A stretch of DNA of 64,000 bases from Pseudomonas sp. 14P_8.1_Bac3 (GTDB lineage: Bacteria > Pseudomonadota > Gammaproteobacteria > Pseudomonadales > Pseudomonadaceae), in the NCBI RefSeq assembly GCF_025466085.1, contig NZ_JANLOD010000019.1, positions 24,303 to 88,302 on the forward strand, in the 5' to 3' direction. How positions within the stretch are numbered: position 1 is the first letter of the stretch; each line of letters opens with the position of its first letter. Of this stretch, positions 23,084-33,919 are shown one piece after another. The notes beneath the pieces are model-generated. The model made no database searches and was not told the origin of the DNA. It saw only the letters and a list, made by a program, of their open reading frames with translations. Both the position numbers and the translations under genes were made by a program.

Positions 23084-23890
23084 TCAGGCGCTCGCGTTAT
23101 ACAGCATGAAAACCGCGACCACGACGCAGACACTGGCGAAGCCAACCTGCAAGGCCCGGGCCGGCACCCGCGCGCACAACTGTCGACCGAAAATCATGCC
23201 AACCACGCTCGCCACGATGAACGCCACGCCCACCGCGTCGATCCGCACCCCGGCATGAAACGCGCCGATCACGCCGATGGCGGAAATCAGGCTGATGACC
23301 ATCAGCGACGTGGCGACGATGCCGCGCATCTGCACGTCGGTCAGTTGCTTGAAAGCCGGAACGATCAGAAACCCGCCGCCGACCCCGAGCAATCCCGAGA
23401 CCACCCCGGTGACCGCGCCGAGTGCCGCCAGGGTCGCGGTGCATTTGGCGGTCCAGGAAAAGCGCCCGGTCTGTTGATCGAGCATGCAGTTTTTCTGGCC
23501 CCAGTTGGCGTGGCCGTGGTCGTTCGGGCCTTCGTCGTGACGTTCGCGGCGCAGCATGCGCCAGGCCACCATGACCATCAGCATGCTGAAAAGGATCATC
23601 AGGATCCGTTCCGGCAACTGATGGGCGAAGTAGATGCCGACCGGCGAAAAGATCGCCCCCAACAACGCGATCAACAGCGCCGCGCGGTAGCGCACCAGGC
23701 CATGCCGCAAGCCGTCAATCGCGCCGACGGCTGCGGCACTGCCCACCGCAAACAAGGCGATGGGGGCTGCCTGAGTCATGCTCAAACCCAAGCCCAGCAC
23801 CAACGCCGGGACAGCCAGAATGCCACCCCCGGCACCCGTCAGCCCAAGGACCAGGCCCATCACCACGCCAAAAAAAATTGCCAGCAACAT
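23084..23890 (-). CDS. TSUP/TauE-SafE family anion exporter
   Basis: This is a 268-residue membrane protein with about eight helices. It has the two internally repeated TauE motifs: GLVLGLTGAGGGILAVPALV near the N-terminus and VTGVVSGLLGVGGGFLIVPAF in the second half. Members of the family export sulfite, sulfoacetate or other sulfur anions, or take up thiosulfate. It is divergent from a persulfide dioxygenase gene; together they suggest removal of sulfite formed from persulfides. An intracellular His-rich loop (RRERHDEGPNDHGHANWGQK) lies between the halves. Confidence 0.87.
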   Translation of the reverse strand: MLLAIFFGVVMGLVLGLTGAGGGILAVPALVLGLGLSMTQAAPIALFAVGSAAAVGAIDGLRHGLVRYRAALLIALLGAIFSPVGIYFAHQLPERILMILFSMLMVMVAWRMLRRERHDEGPNDHGHANWGQKNCMLDQQTGRFSWTAKCTATLAALGAVTGVVSGLLGVGGGFLIVPAFKQLTDVQMRGIVATSLMVISLISAIGVIGAFHAGVRIDAVGVAFIVASVVGMIFGRQLCARVPARALQVGFASVCVVVAVFMLYNASA

Positions 23891-24051
23891 AGAACACTCA
23901 TATCAGCGAAAAAAAGCCGGGAACGCCCGGTATCGATGACTGACAGGATAGAGCCCGCGCAGCATTTTTCACTCATTGAATTGCGATCAGACTGGCCAGC
24001 GCGGGGAAAATGGCACTACCCTCAAGGCCTGTCCCGAAAGAAACGGCCACC

Positions 24052-24915
24052 ATGCCAGCCTTGATTGAAGCGTTCCTTGACCCCGCGTCGTCGACCTACA
24101 GCTATGTGATCTACGAAGCCGACGGCGGTCAGTGTGCGATCGTCGACCCGGTCCTCGACTACGACCCGGCCGCCGGGCGCACGGCTACCACCCAGGCGGA
24201 CAAGATCGTGGCCTTCGTCGGCGAACACCGGTTGCAGGTGCAATGGCTGCTGGAAACCCACGCCCATGCCGATCACCTGTCCGCCGCGCCGTATCTGCGC
24301 CGGGAACTGGGCGGGCGGATTGCCATCGGGCAATCGATCAGCCAGGTTCAGGGTGTGTTCAAGGGCCTGTTCAACCTTGAAGCGGAATTTGCCGTGGACG
24401 GCTCGCAGTTCGATCACCTGTTCGCGCCGGACGAATCGTTCATGATCGGCAGGCTCAACGCCACGGCGCTGCATGTGCCCGGGCACACGCCGGCAGATAT
24501 GGCTTACCTGATCGACGGCGACATCATTCTGGTGGGCGACACGCTGTTCCTGCCGGACGTCGGCACTGCACGGTGCGACTTTCCCGGCGGCAATGCCAAT
24601 CAGTTATTTGCCTCGATCCAGAAGCTCCTGGCGTTTCCGGCGAGCGTGCGGCTTTACGTGTGCCACGACTATCCGCCGCAAGGCCGGGAATCACACTGCC
24701 ACACCACGGTGGGTGAGCAGCGCAAAAGCAATATCCACGTCCACGACGGCATCGATGAGGCAGCGTTCGTCGCCATGCGCATCGAACGCGATGCCGGACT
24801 GGGCATGCCGACGCTGTTGTTGCCGGCGATTCAGGTCAACGTGCGCGCAGGGCATCTGCCGCCGGCCGAGGATAACGGCGTCACGTACCTGAAGATTCCG
24901 CTTAACAGATTTTGA
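24052..24915 (+). CDS. ETHE1-like persulfide dioxygenase (MBL fold)
   Basis: This is a 287-residue metallo-beta-lactamase-fold protein of the ETHE1/Blh class. The iron site is seen in ETHAHADHLSAAPYL, VPGHTPADMAYLI and the Asp of LVGDTLFLPDVGTARCDFPGG, with a last His in YVCHDYPP. These enzymes oxidise glutathione persulfide to sulfite with O2 in the cytoplasm. The length matches the bacterial SdoA/Blh group, which lacks a rhodanese domain. The ATG at 24052 opens the family's conserved MPALIEAFLDPASSTYSYVI; an upstream in-frame ATG adds residues that look like leader. The gene is divergent from a TSUP exporter. No sulfide-responsive regulator (BigR/FisR) is visible close by. Confidence 0.88.
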   Translation: MPALIEAFLDPASSTYSYVIYEADGGQCAIVDPVLDYDPAAGRTATTQADKIVAFVGEHRLQVQWLLETHAHADHLSAAPYLRRELGGRIAIGQSISQVQGVFKGLFNLEAEFAVDGSQFDHLFAPDESFMIGRLNATALHVPGHTPADMAYLIDGDIILVGDTLFLPDVGTARCDFPGGNANQLFASIQKLLAFPASVRLYVCHDYPPQGRESHCHTTVGEQRKSNIHVHDGIDEAAFVAMRIERDAGLGMPTLLLPAIQVNVRAGHLPPAEDNGVTYLKIPLNRF

Positions 24916-24924
24916 GATGAAAAG

Positions 24925-25413
24925 TCAGCTGCCCAGGATCAACCCATTCGCCGGCAACGGCAGCGCGGTTTTATAACGCACCTGCTTGAGCGCAAAGCTT
25001 GAACGGATATTCGCCACCCCCGGCACCTTGGTGAGAAAGTCCATCATGAAGCGCTCCAGCGACTGGATGGTCGGCACCAGCACCCGGATCAGATAATCCG
25101 GATCACCCGCCATCAAGTAACACTCCATCACTTCCGGGCGATCCGAGATCGCCTCCTCGAACTGCTGCAACGCCTCCTCCACCTGTTTCTCCAGGCTGAC
25201 ATGAATGAACACATTCACATGCAGCCCCAGCAAATCCGCGTCCAGCAATGTCACCTGCTCGCGAATCAGGCCCAATTCCTCCATCGCCTTGACCCGGTTG
25301 AAACACGGCGTTGGCGACAGGTTCACCGAGCGTGCGAGGTCAGCGTTGGTGATGCGCGCATTCTCCTGAAGGCTGTTGAGAATGCCGATATCGGTACGGT
25401 CCAGTTTGCGCAT
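24925..25413 (-). CDS. bkdR: Lrp/AsnC-family activator of the bkd operon
   Basis: This is a 162-residue Lrp-type regulator. The N-terminal winged helix reads [45 protein letters not shown], and the C-terminal RAM ligand domain contains [36 protein letters not shown]. The divergent position next to bkdA1 and the length identify BkdR, which in Pseudomonas activates bkdA1A2B-lpdV when L-branched-chain amino acids are present. The 186-bp intergenic region is AT-rich, as expected for Lrp-type sites. Confidence 0.93.
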   Translation of the reverse strand: MRKLDRTDIGILNSLQENARITNADLARSVNLSPTPCFNRVKAMEELGLIREQVTLLDADLLGLHVNVFIHVSLEKQVEEALQQFEEAISDRPEVMECYLMAGDPDYLIRVLVPTIQSLERFMMDFLTKVPGVANIRSSFALKQVRYKTALPLPANGLILGS

Positions 25414-26835
<1,422 letters not shown>

Positions 26836-26836
26836 C

Positions 26837-27895
26837 ATGAACGATCACAACAATAATATTGAGCTGGAAACCGCCATGACTACGACCACCATGACCATGA
26901 TCCAGGCCCTGCGCTCGGCCATGGATGTGATGCTTGAGCGTGACGACAACGTCGTGGTGTTCGGTCAGGACGTGGGCTACTTCGGCGGCGTGTTCCGTTG
27001 CACCGAAGGCCTGCAGACCAAGTACGGCACCTCCCGTGTGTTCGACGCACCGATTTCCGAAAGCGGCATCGTGGGCGTCGCCGTCGGCATGGGCGCCTAC
27101 GGTTTGCGCCCGGTGGCCGAAATTCAGTTCGCTGACTACGTTTATCCGGCGTCGGACCAGATCATCTCCGAAGCGGCGCGCCTGCGCTATCGCTCGGCCG
27201 GCGAGTTCACCGCACCGATGACCCTGCGCATGCCTTGCGGCGGCGGCATTTACGGCGGCCAGACCCACAGCCAGAGCATCGAGGCAATGTTCACCCAGGT
27301 CTGCGGCCTGCGTACGGTGATGCCGTCCAACCCTTATGACGCCAAAGGCTTGCTGATCGCCTCCATCGAAAACGATGACCCGGTGATCTTTCTCGAGCCG
27401 AAACGCCTGTACAACGGCCCGTTCGATGGTCACCACGATCGTCCGGTTACGCCCTGGTCCAAACACCCGGCCGCGCAAGTCCCGGATGGTTACTACACCG
27501 TGCCGCTGGACGTCGCCGCCATCACCCGTCCGGGCAAGGAAGTGACCATCCTGACCTACGGCACCACCGTGTATGTATCGCAAGTTGCGGCGGAAGAAAC
27601 CGGGATCGACGCCGAAGTCATCGACCTGCGCAGCCTGTGGCCGCTGGACCTGGAAACCATCGTCAAGTCCGTGAAGAAAACCGGCCGTTGTGTGATCGTT
27701 CACGAAGCGACCCGCACCTGCGGCTTCGGTGCCGAACTGGCTGCCCTGGTGCAAGAGCACTGTTTCCATTATCTGGAAGCGCCGATCGAACGCGTCACCG
27801 GCTGGGACACTCCCTACCCGCACGCGCAAGAGTGGGCGTATTTCCCTGGCCCGACCCGTGTGGGCGCGGCTTTGCACCGGGTTATGGAGGTCTGA
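26837..27895 (+). CDS. bkdA2: Branched-chain 2-oxoacid dehydrogenase E1 beta subunit
   Basis: This is a 352-residue transketolase-like E1 beta chain: MIQALRSAMDVMLERDDNVVVFGQDVGYFGGVFRCTEGL, the FDAPISESGIVGVAVGMGAYGLRPVAEIQFADYVYPASDQI core and a C-terminal VIDLRSLWPLDLETIVKSVKKTGR. It pairs with BkdA1 in an alpha2-beta2 heterotetramer. The ATG at 26837 is one base after the bkdA1 stop; a second in-frame ATG at residue 14 (MTTTTMTM) is a possible shorter start. Confidence 0.95.
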   Translation: MNDHNNNIELETAMTTTTMTMIQALRSAMDVMLERDDNVVVFGQDVGYFGGVFRCTEGLQTKYGTSRVFDAPISESGIVGVAVGMGAYGLRPVAEIQFADYVYPASDQIISEAARLRYRSAGEFTAPMTLRMPCGGGIYGGQTHSQSIEAMFTQVCGLRTVMPSNPYDAKGLLIASIENDDPVIFLEPKRLYNGPFDGHHDRPVTPWSKHPAAQVPDGYYTVPLDVAAITRPGKEVTILTYGTTVYVSQVAAEETGIDAEVIDLRSLWPLDLETIVKSVKKTGRCVIVHEATRTCGFGAELAALVQEHCFHYLEAPIERVTGWDTPYPHAQEWAYFPGPTRVGAALHRVMEV

Positions 27896-29173
27896 ATGGG
27901 CACGCACGTTATCAAGATGCCGGACATTGGTGAAGGCATTGCAGAAGTTGAATTGTCGGTGTGGCACGTCAAGGTCGGCGACATGGTCGTCGAGGATCAG
28001 GTGCTCGCCGATGTGATGACCGACAAGGCGATGGTCGACATCCCTTCGCCGGTGCATGGCAAGGTGATCGCGCTCGGCGGTGTGCCAGGCGAAGTCATGG
28101 CGGTCGGCAGCGTGCTGATCAGCATTGAAGTCGAGGGCGCGGGCAATCTCAAGGAGTCGGCCCAGCCTGCAGCAGTTGCCGTAAAAGAAACGCCGGTTGC
28201 GGCGCCGACAGTTGAAACGGTTGTGCAAAGCAAACCTGTCGCCGCGCCAGCGCCACGAGCGGCCGTCAGTCAGGGGCCGGTGGTGGCCCGCGAGGCCGAT
28301 GAGCGCCCGCTGGCCTCGCCGGCCGTGCGTAAACATGCACTCGATCTCGGTATCCAGCTGCGCCTGGTGCGTGGCACCGGTCCTGCCGGTCGGGTGTTGC
28401 ACGAGGACCTCGACGCCTATCTGGCCCAGGGTCAGTCGAATGCATCCACCGTCTCTAGCGCTTATGCCCAGCGCAACGACGAAGAACAAATCCCGGTGAT
28501 CGGCATGCGTCGCAAGATCGCCCAGCGCATGCAGGACGCCACCCAGCGCGCCGCGCACTTCAGTTATGTCGAGGAAATCGACGTCACCGCGGTGGAAGAG
28601 CTGCGCGCGCACCTCAACGAAAAACACGGTGCGACCCGCGGCAAGCTGACTTTGCTGCCGTTTCTGGTCCGTGCTCTGGTTGTCGCCCTGCGCGACTTCC
28701 CGCAGATCAACGCCCGTTACGATGACGAAGCCCAGGTCATCACCCGTCTCGGCGCGGTGCATGTGGGCATCGCCACCCAGGCGGATATCGGATTGATGGT
28801 GCCCGTGGTGCGTCACGCCGAAGCCCGCAGCCTGTGGGATAACGCTTCGGAAATCTCCCGCCTGGCGACTGCCGCGCGTAATGGCAAGGCCAGCCGCGAT
28901 GAGTTGTCCGGTTCGAGCATCACCCTGACCAGCCTTGGCGCGTTGGGCGGCATCGTCAGCACTCCGGTGCTGAACCTGCCGGAAGTGGCGATTGTCGGCG
29001 TGAACAAAATCGTCGAGCGCCCGATGGTGGTCAAAGGCCAGATCGTGATTCGCAAGATGATGAACCTCTCCAGTTCCTTCGATCACCGGGTGGTCGATGG
29101 CATGGACGCGGCGCAATTCATCCAGGCCGTCCGTGGCTTGCTCGAACAACCCGCCACCCTGTTTGTGGGGTAA
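27896..29173 (+). CDS. bkdB: Dihydrolipoamide branched-chain acyltransferase (E2)
   Basis: This is a 425-residue E2. A single lipoyl domain (1-78) has the lipoylated Lys44 in DVMTDKAMVDIPSP. An Ala/Pro/Val-rich linker (about 85-135) leads to the peripheral-subunit-binding domain (SPAVRKHALDLGIQLRLVRGTGPAGRVLHEDL). The catalytic domain ends with SSFDHRVVDGMDAAQFIQAV, which holds the active-site His and Asp. It transfers isobutyryl, isovaleryl and 2-methylbutyryl groups to CoA. It starts directly after the bkdA2 stop codon. Confidence 0.96.
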   Translation: MGTHVIKMPDIGEGIAEVELSVWHVKVGDMVVEDQVLADVMTDKAMVDIPSPVHGKVIALGGVPGEVMAVGSVLISIEVEGAGNLKESAQPAAVAVKETPVAAPTVETVVQSKPVAAPAPRAAVSQGPVVAREADERPLASPAVRKHALDLGIQLRLVRGTGPAGRVLHEDLDAYLAQGQSNASTVSSAYAQRNDEEQIPVIGMRRKIAQRMQDATQRAAHFSYVEEIDVTAVEELRAHLNEKHGATRGKLTLLPFLVRALVVALRDFPQINARYDDEAQVITRLGAVHVGIATQADIGLMVPVVRHAEARSLWDNASEISRLATAARNGKASRDELSGSSITLTSLGALGGIVSTPVLNLPEVAIVGVNKIVERPMVVKGQIVIRKMMNLSSSFDHRVVDGMDAAQFIQAVRGLLEQPATLFVG

Positions 29174-29176
29174 GGC

Positions 29177-30559
29177 ATGCAGACTTTGAACACCACGCTG
29201 CTGATCATCGGCGGCGGTCCTGGCGGTTATGTAACGGCGATTCGCGCCGGTCAACTGGGCATTTCGACCATTCTGGTAGAAGGCGAATCACTGGGCGGCA
29301 CGTGCCTGAACATCGGCTGCATACCGTCGAAAGCCTTGATCCACGTCGCGGAACAATTTCACCAGACGCAGCAGCACAGCCAGCACTCGGCTTTGGGCAT
29401 CAGCGTCTCAGCGCCGGTTTTGGACATCACTAAAAGCGTCGAGTGGAAGGACGGCATCGTTGATCGCCTGACCACCGGCGTTTCCGCGTTGTTGAAGAAG
29501 AACAAGGTCCAGGTCATTCAGGGCTGGGCCAAAGTGATTGACGGCAAGACCATTGAAGTCGGCGACACGCGGATTCAGTGCGAACACCTGGTGCTGGCCA
29601 CCGGGTCGAAAAGCGTGAACCTACCGATGCTGCCGATTGGTGGACCGATCATATCGTCCACCGAAGCCCTGGCACCGAAGTCCGTGCCGAAACGCCTGGT
29701 CGTGGTGGGTGGCGGTTACATCGGCCTGGAGCTGGGCATTGCTTATCGCAAGCTCGGTGCCGACGTCAGTGTGGTCGAAGCGCAGGATCGCATCTTGCCG
29801 GCCTACGACGCCGAGTTGACCCAGCCGGTTCACGATGAACTGAAAAAACTTGGCTTGAAGCTTTACCTGAAACACAGCGTTCAAGCCTTTGATTTTTCTA
29901 ATAATACATTGCAAGTTATCGATCCGAATGGCGACACCCTGAACCTGGAAAGTGATCAAGTGCTGGTGGCCGTCGGGCGCAAACCGAACACGCAGGGCTG
30001 GAACCTCGAAGCGCTGAATCTGGACATGAACGGCGCGGCGATCAAGATCGACAACCGCTGCCAGACCAGCATGCGCAACGTCTACGCCATCGGTGACCTG
30101 AGCGGTGAACCGATGCTCGCCCACCGGGCCATGGCCCAGGGCGAAATGGTGGCCGAGCTGATCAGCGGCAAAACCCGTGAGTTCAACCCGACCGCAATCG
30201 CTGCCGTGTGCTTTACCGACCCGGAACTGGTGGTGGTCGGCAAGACCCCGGACGAGGTCAAGGCGGCGGGCCTGGACTGCGTCGTGTCGAGCTTCCCGTT
30301 CGCGGCCAATGGCCGGGCGATGACCCTGGAATCGAAAAGCGGCTTTGTGCGGGTGGTCGCTCGTCGGGACAATCATGTGATTGTCGGCTGGCAAGCGGTG
30401 GGTGTCGGGGTGTCGGAGCTGTCGACGGCGTTTGGCCAGAGCCTGGAAATGGGCGCGCGGCTGGAAGACATCGCTGGCACCATCCATGCGCATCCGACCT
30501 TGGGCGAAGCGGTCCAGGAAGCGGCGCTGCGGGCCTTGGGCCACGCGTTGCACCTCTAA
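29177..30559 (+). CDS. lpdV: Lipoamide dehydrogenase of the bkd complex (E3)
   Basis: This is a 460-residue FAD disulfide oxidoreductase: N-terminal [17 protein letters not shown], the redox-active Cys43 and Cys48 in [13 protein letters not shown], an NAD fold ([20 protein letters not shown]) and the C-terminal HAHPTLGEA with the catalytic His. It reoxidises the E2 dihydrolipoyl group with NAD+. It is three bases after bkdB and is the last gene of the operon, followed by a REP-like GCCGGCTTGCCGGCGA hairpin. Confidence 0.95.
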   Translation: MQTLNTTLLIIGGGPGGYVTAIRAGQLGISTILVEGESLGGTCLNIGCIPSKALIHVAEQFHQTQQHSQHSALGISVSAPVLDITKSVEWKDGIVDRLTTGVSALLKKNKVQVIQGWAKVIDGKTIEVGDTRIQCEHLVLATGSKSVNLPMLPIGGPIISSTEALAPKSVPKRLVVVGGGYIGLELGIAYRKLGADVSVVEAQDRILPAYDAELTQPVHDELKKLGLKLYLKHSVQAFDFSNNTLQVIDPNGDTLNLESDQVLVAVGRKPNTQGWNLEALNLDMNGAAIKIDNRCQTSMRNVYAIGDLSGEPMLAHRAMAQGEMVAELISGKTREFNPTAIAAVCFTDPELVVVGKTPDEVKAAGLDCVVSSFPFAANGRAMTLESKSGFVRVVARRDNHVIVGWQAVGVGVSELSTAFGQSLEMGARLEDIAGTIHAHPTLGEAVQEAALRALGHALHL

Positions 30560-30576
30560 AACCGACCGACGCTGAA

Positions 30577-30655
30577 CCTGCAGGAGCCGGCTTGCCGGCG
30601 ATGGCGGAGTCTCTGACACCGCGCTGTACCGACCGCTGGCACGCCAGCTCCTAGA
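30577..30655. repeat. Second-type REP palindrome after lpdV
   Basis: CTGCAGGAGCCGGCTTGCCG, then GCGATGGCGGAG, and a degenerate inverted partner ending GCCAGCTCCTAGAGG. The core GCCGGCTTGCCGGC differs from the GAGCGAGC repeats elsewhere but has the same outer GCAGGAGC..GCTCCT. It probably marks the transcript end of the bkd operon. Confidence 0.7.
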
Positions 30656-30768
30656 GGAATCGCATTCCGGGCTGCGAAACAGGCCCGGAATGAAGTATTG
30701 TTGTCCCCATCCAAAAAACGTCAGAAGCCTTGAACCGTTTCGACGGTTGTTCAGTGATAGAGGGTGTC

Positions 30769-31788
30769 ATGGGTAACGAAAGCATCAATTGGGACAAGCT
30801 GGGTTTTGATTACATCAAGACTGACAAGCGCTATCTGTCGCATTGGCGGAATGGCGAGTGGGACGAAGGCACCCTGACCGAAGACAATGTGCTGCACATC
30901 AGCGAAGGTTCCACGGCCCTTCACTACGGTCAGCAATGCTTCGAAGGCATGAAGGCCTATCGTTGCAAGGATGGCTCGATCAACCTGTTCCGCCCGGACC
31001 AGAACGCCCTGCGCATGCAACGCAGCTGTGCACGGCTGCTGATGCCGATCGTGGAAACCGAGCAGTTCATCGAAGCCTGCAAACAGGTGGTTCGCGCCAA
31101 TGAACGCTTCATCCCGCCTTATGGCACCGGCGGCGCGCTGTACCTGCGTCCGTTCGTGATCGGCGTCGGTGACAACGTCGGCGTGCGTACCGCACCTGAA
31201 TTCATCTTCTCGATCTTCTGCATCCCGGTCGGTGCCTACTTCAAAGGTGGCCTGACCCCGCACAACTTCCTGATCTCCAGCTACGACCGTGCGGCCCCGC
31301 AAGGCACCGGCGCGGCGAAGGTCGGTGGCAACTACGCCGCCAGCCTGATGCCAGGTTCCCAGGCCAAGAAAGCGCACTTCGCCGACTGCATCTACCTGGA
31401 CCCGATGACCCACACCAAAATCGAGGAAGTCGGTTCGGCCAACTTCTTCGGGATCACCCACGACAACAAGTTCGTGACCCCGAACTCGCCGTCGGTGTTG
31501 CCGGGCATCACCCGCCTGTCGCTGATCGAACTGGCCAAATCGCGCCTGGGCCTGGAAGTGGTTGAAGGTGACGTGCTGATCGACAAGCTGTCCGACTTCA
31601 AGGAAGCCGGCGCTTGCGGTACTGCCGCGGTGATTACGCCCATCGGCGGCATCAGCTACAACGATCACCTGCACGTTTTCCACAGCGAAACCGAAGTCGG
31701 CCCGGTCACCCAGAAGCTCTACAAAGAGCTGACCGGTGTGCAAACCGGCGACATCGAAGCGCCAGCAGGCTGGATCGTCAAGGTTTGA
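30769..31788 (+). CDS. ilvE: Branched-chain amino-acid aminotransferase
   Basis: This is a 339-residue class IV PLP aminotransferase. The PLP lysine is in PQGTGAAKVGGNYAASL, followed by EVGSANFFGI and GACGTAAVITPIGGI, the phosphate-binding segments of the BCAT family. It interconverts Val/Leu/Ile and their 2-oxoacids, the substrates of the bkd complex encoded just upstream. It has its own 209-bp leader region, so the link is by position rather than by operon. The ATG at 30769 gives the typical 339-residue length; a TTG further upstream extends the frame but is not supported. Confidence 0.95.
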   Translation: MGNESINWDKLGFDYIKTDKRYLSHWRNGEWDEGTLTEDNVLHISEGSTALHYGQQCFEGMKAYRCKDGSINLFRPDQNALRMQRSCARLLMPIVETEQFIEACKQVVRANERFIPPYGTGGALYLRPFVIGVGDNVGVRTAPEFIFSIFCIPVGAYFKGGLTPHNFLISSYDRAAPQGTGAAKVGGNYAASLMPGSQAKKAHFADCIYLDPMTHTKIEEVGSANFFGITHDNKFVTPNSPSVLPGITRLSLIELAKSRLGLEVVEGDVLIDKLSDFKEAGACGTAAVITPIGGISYNDHLHVFHSETEVGPVTQKLYKELTGVQTGDIEAPAGWIVKV

Positions 31789-31806
31789 CCTGACCCCTGA
31801 TGCATC

Positions 31807-31843
31807 GAAGCCCTCCACCGCATTGGCGATGGGGGGCTTTTTG
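31807..31843 (+). terminator. Rho-independent terminator after ilvE
   Basis: AAGCCCTCCACCGC, a short ATTG loop and a pairing GCGATGGGGGGCTT run into TTTTTG, 18 bp after the ilvE stop. The stem has one or two imperfect pairs. Confidence 0.8.
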
Positions 31844-31862
31844 TTTGGGGCTTCGCACGCTC

Positions 31863-32693
31863 CTACAGGGGTTTGGCGCCGATGCGCTTGCCGCCCCTGC
31901 CTTTGATGCTGCTCGCCTGCCCGTCCTGCTGCTTGCCGGTCCTTGCCTGGGTGATCAATCCCGGAATCAGCGCGCCTTCCGGAAGGTTCTTCCAGAACCG
32001 CGCCGGCAGATGCCCTTGCATGACTTTCGGGTTCAGCCGCGCCGGATTGAAGATGTGGGTGTAGTAGGTCAACCACATGTTGCCCTGCGGATCGTCGACG
32101 TTTTGCGCCAGCTGCTGCCATTCAACCGGGCATTGCCGCTGATGGATCAACCGCTCGCCGTCGTAGTAGACACCATCCCGGGGCGTGGCGATCAGCCAGC
32201 GGTGGCGGCCCATGCGGCCAATGAAATGTTCACTGGCGCTGTGCAGGATGTCGTGGGCAGGCTCATGCCAGGCCACGTAATGCGGACCCTCGTTTTCAGG
32301 CAACGCAACAAACCGCACGAATGCATGTAAATGATGAGCTTCTCGCTGTATCTGCTTGATTCTTCTCTGTAATTCACTACCAAGCTTGTCACCCGCCATC
32401 ATTGCGGTGCGGTCGCCATGGCTGACCCGCCACAGCACCTCGTACAGCAAACTCCAGCGTTGATGACCGCGATAACGAGCGGCGCGTTCAAGGGTATCGA
32501 GCAACGTTCGCGGAATTCGCGCCTGAAAGGGTCCCTGGGTTTCAGGGATCGATTCATCGCTGGCGAAAAGATCAGGCACGCCCTCACTGGCCCAGCTCAC
32601 CCGGCTCGGATCAATACCATGACTCAGCAGCCAGCGCGCCTGCAGACGCCAGGTATCGAACAGATCATCGCAATCCAGATTGATCATCCCCAT
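31863..32693 (-). CDS. TIGR03915-type DNA metabolism protein, partner of the radical SAM protein
   Basis: This is a 276-residue protein of the family that always lies next to the putative DNA-repair radical SAM protein. It contains VPDLFASDESIPE near the N-terminus, conserved RYRGHQRWSLLYEVLWRV, and AWHEPAHDILHSASEHFIGRMGRHRWLIATPRDGVYYDGERL (DUF4130-like region). The C-terminus is basic (KGRGGKRIGAKPL). Related proteins are sometimes fused to uracil-DNA glycosylase, hence the presumed role in repair, but the reaction is unknown. Its start overlaps the end of the radical SAM gene by 10 bp, so both are made from one LexA-controlled transcript. Confidence 0.85.
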   Translation of the reverse strand: MGMINLDCDDLFDTWRLQARWLLSHGIDPSRVSWASEGVPDLFASDESIPETQGPFQARIPRTLLDTLERAARYRGHQRWSLLYEVLWRVSHGDRTAMMAGDKLGSELQRRIKQIQREAHHLHAFVRFVALPENEGPHYVAWHEPAHDILHSASEHFIGRMGRHRWLIATPRDGVYYDGERLIHQRQCPVEWQQLAQNVDDPQGNMWLTYYTHIFNPARLNPKVMQGHLPARFWKNLPEGALIPGLITQARTGKQQDGQASSIKGRGGKRIGAKPL

Positions 32694-33904
32694 AACCCCA
32701 TTTGCTGCGGTTGCGGCCGGTCGCGCAATTGCTGGTACAGCAGATGACTGGTGACCTCGGCCTGCTGCGGGTGGTAGTCGCTGGTGATGAAAAACGGTTT
32801 CGCCTTGGCCAGCACACAGCGCATGCGGGCCAGGTCTTCGTAGCGGATGCGTCGTTGACGGCGTAACTCGACCAGCCGCTCGGTGGTGCGCAGGCCGATG
32901 CCGGGAATGCGAGCGATCAACGATGCCTCGGCGCGATTGAGGTCCAGTGGGAACACCTCGCGATTTTCCAGCGCCCAGGCCAGTTTCGGGTCGATGTCCA
33001 GCGCCAGGTGCCCCGGCCCCTTGAACAGTTCACCGGCAGTAAAACCGTAACTGCGCAACAGGAAGTCCGCCTGATACAAGCGGTGCTCGCGCATCAGCGG
33101 TGGCGCGGCCAGCGGCACGCTCTTCGGGCTGTTGGGGATCGGACTGAACGCCGAGTAGTAGACCCGACGCAAACGGTAGTTGCCGTACAGCGCCTGGGCG
33201 CTATGGAGAATGGTGCTGTCGTCGGTTTCATCGGCGCCGACAATCATCTGCGTGCTTTGACCGGCCGGCGCGAACTTTGGCGCGCGGGGTTCGTTGAGGA
33301 CGGTTTGCTCGCCGGTGTAAATGGTCTGCATCGCCTGTTCAATCGAGCCGAGCTGTTTTTCCGGGGCCAGTGTCTGGAGGCTCGCATTGGTCGGCAATTC
33401 GATATTGACGCTCAGGCGATCGGCGTAGCGACCCGCTTCCTCGATCAACGCCGGGTCCGCTTCGGGAATCGTCTTTAGATGAATATATCCTCTGAATTCA
33501 TGGACTTCGCGCAACAACCTGGCAACCTGGATCAACTGCTCCATGGTGTAGTCCGCCGAGCGAATGATCCCGGAACTGAGAAACAACCCGCTGACGCAGT
33601 TGCGCCGGTAAAAATCCAGCGTCAGCGTCACCACTTCCTCCGGCGTGAACCGCGCCCTCGGCACGTCGCTGGAGCGCCGGTTTACGCAATATTGGCAGTC
33701 GTAGAGGCAGAAGTTGGTCAGCAGGACCTTCAGCAGCGACACACAGCGCCCGTCGGGCGTGTAGCTGTGGCAGATACCCATGCCATCGGTAGCGCCCAAT
33801 CCGCTCTTGCCTTCAGAGCTGCGCTTCGGCGCGCCACTGCTGGCGCAGGACGCGTCGTACTTGGCGGCGTCGGCGAGAATGCTGAGCTTGTCGATGAGTT
33901 CCAT
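32684..33904 (-). CDS. Putative DNA modification/repair radical SAM protein
   Basis: This is a 406-residue radical SAM enzyme. The [4Fe-4S] cluster motif is Cys66-LYD-Cys70-QY-Cys73 (FCLYDCQYCVNRR). Further family marks are FLSSGIIRSADYTMEQL and a C-terminal helix-hairpin-helix DNA-binding unit (LIARIPGIGLRTTERLVELRRQRRIRYEDLARM), which supports action on nucleic acid. The family (TIGR03916 type) is predicted to modify or repair DNA, but its lesion is unknown. The ATG at 33904 opens the conserved MELIDKLSILADAAKYDASC; an upstream extension would read through the LexA box. It is followed by the overlapping partner gene. Confidence 0.9.
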   Translation of the reverse strand: MELIDKLSILADAAKYDASCASSGAPKRSSEGKSGLGATDGMGICHSYTPDGRCVSLLKVLLTNFCLYDCQYCVNRRSSDVPRARFTPEEVVTLTLDFYRRNCVSGLFLSSGIIRSADYTMEQLIQVARLLREVHEFRGYIHLKTIPEADPALIEEAGRYADRLSVNIELPTNASLQTLAPEKQLGSIEQAMQTIYTGEQTVLNEPRAPKFAPAGQSTQMIVGADETDDSTILHSAQALYGNYRLRRVYYSAFSPIPNSPKSVPLAAPPLMREHRLYQADFLLRSYGFTAGELFKGPGHLALDIDPKLAWALENREVFPLDLNRAEASLIARIPGIGLRTTERLVELRRQRRIRYEDLARMRCVLAKAKPFFITSDYHPQQAEVTSHLLYQQLRDRPQPQQMGLWG

Positions 33905-33919
33905 GGGGCGCGCCTTATA

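Noticed and set aside
30730..30768. Earlier TTG start for ilvE
   Set aside because: It adds 13 residues that are not family-like, and the 339-residue form from 30769 matches the usual length.
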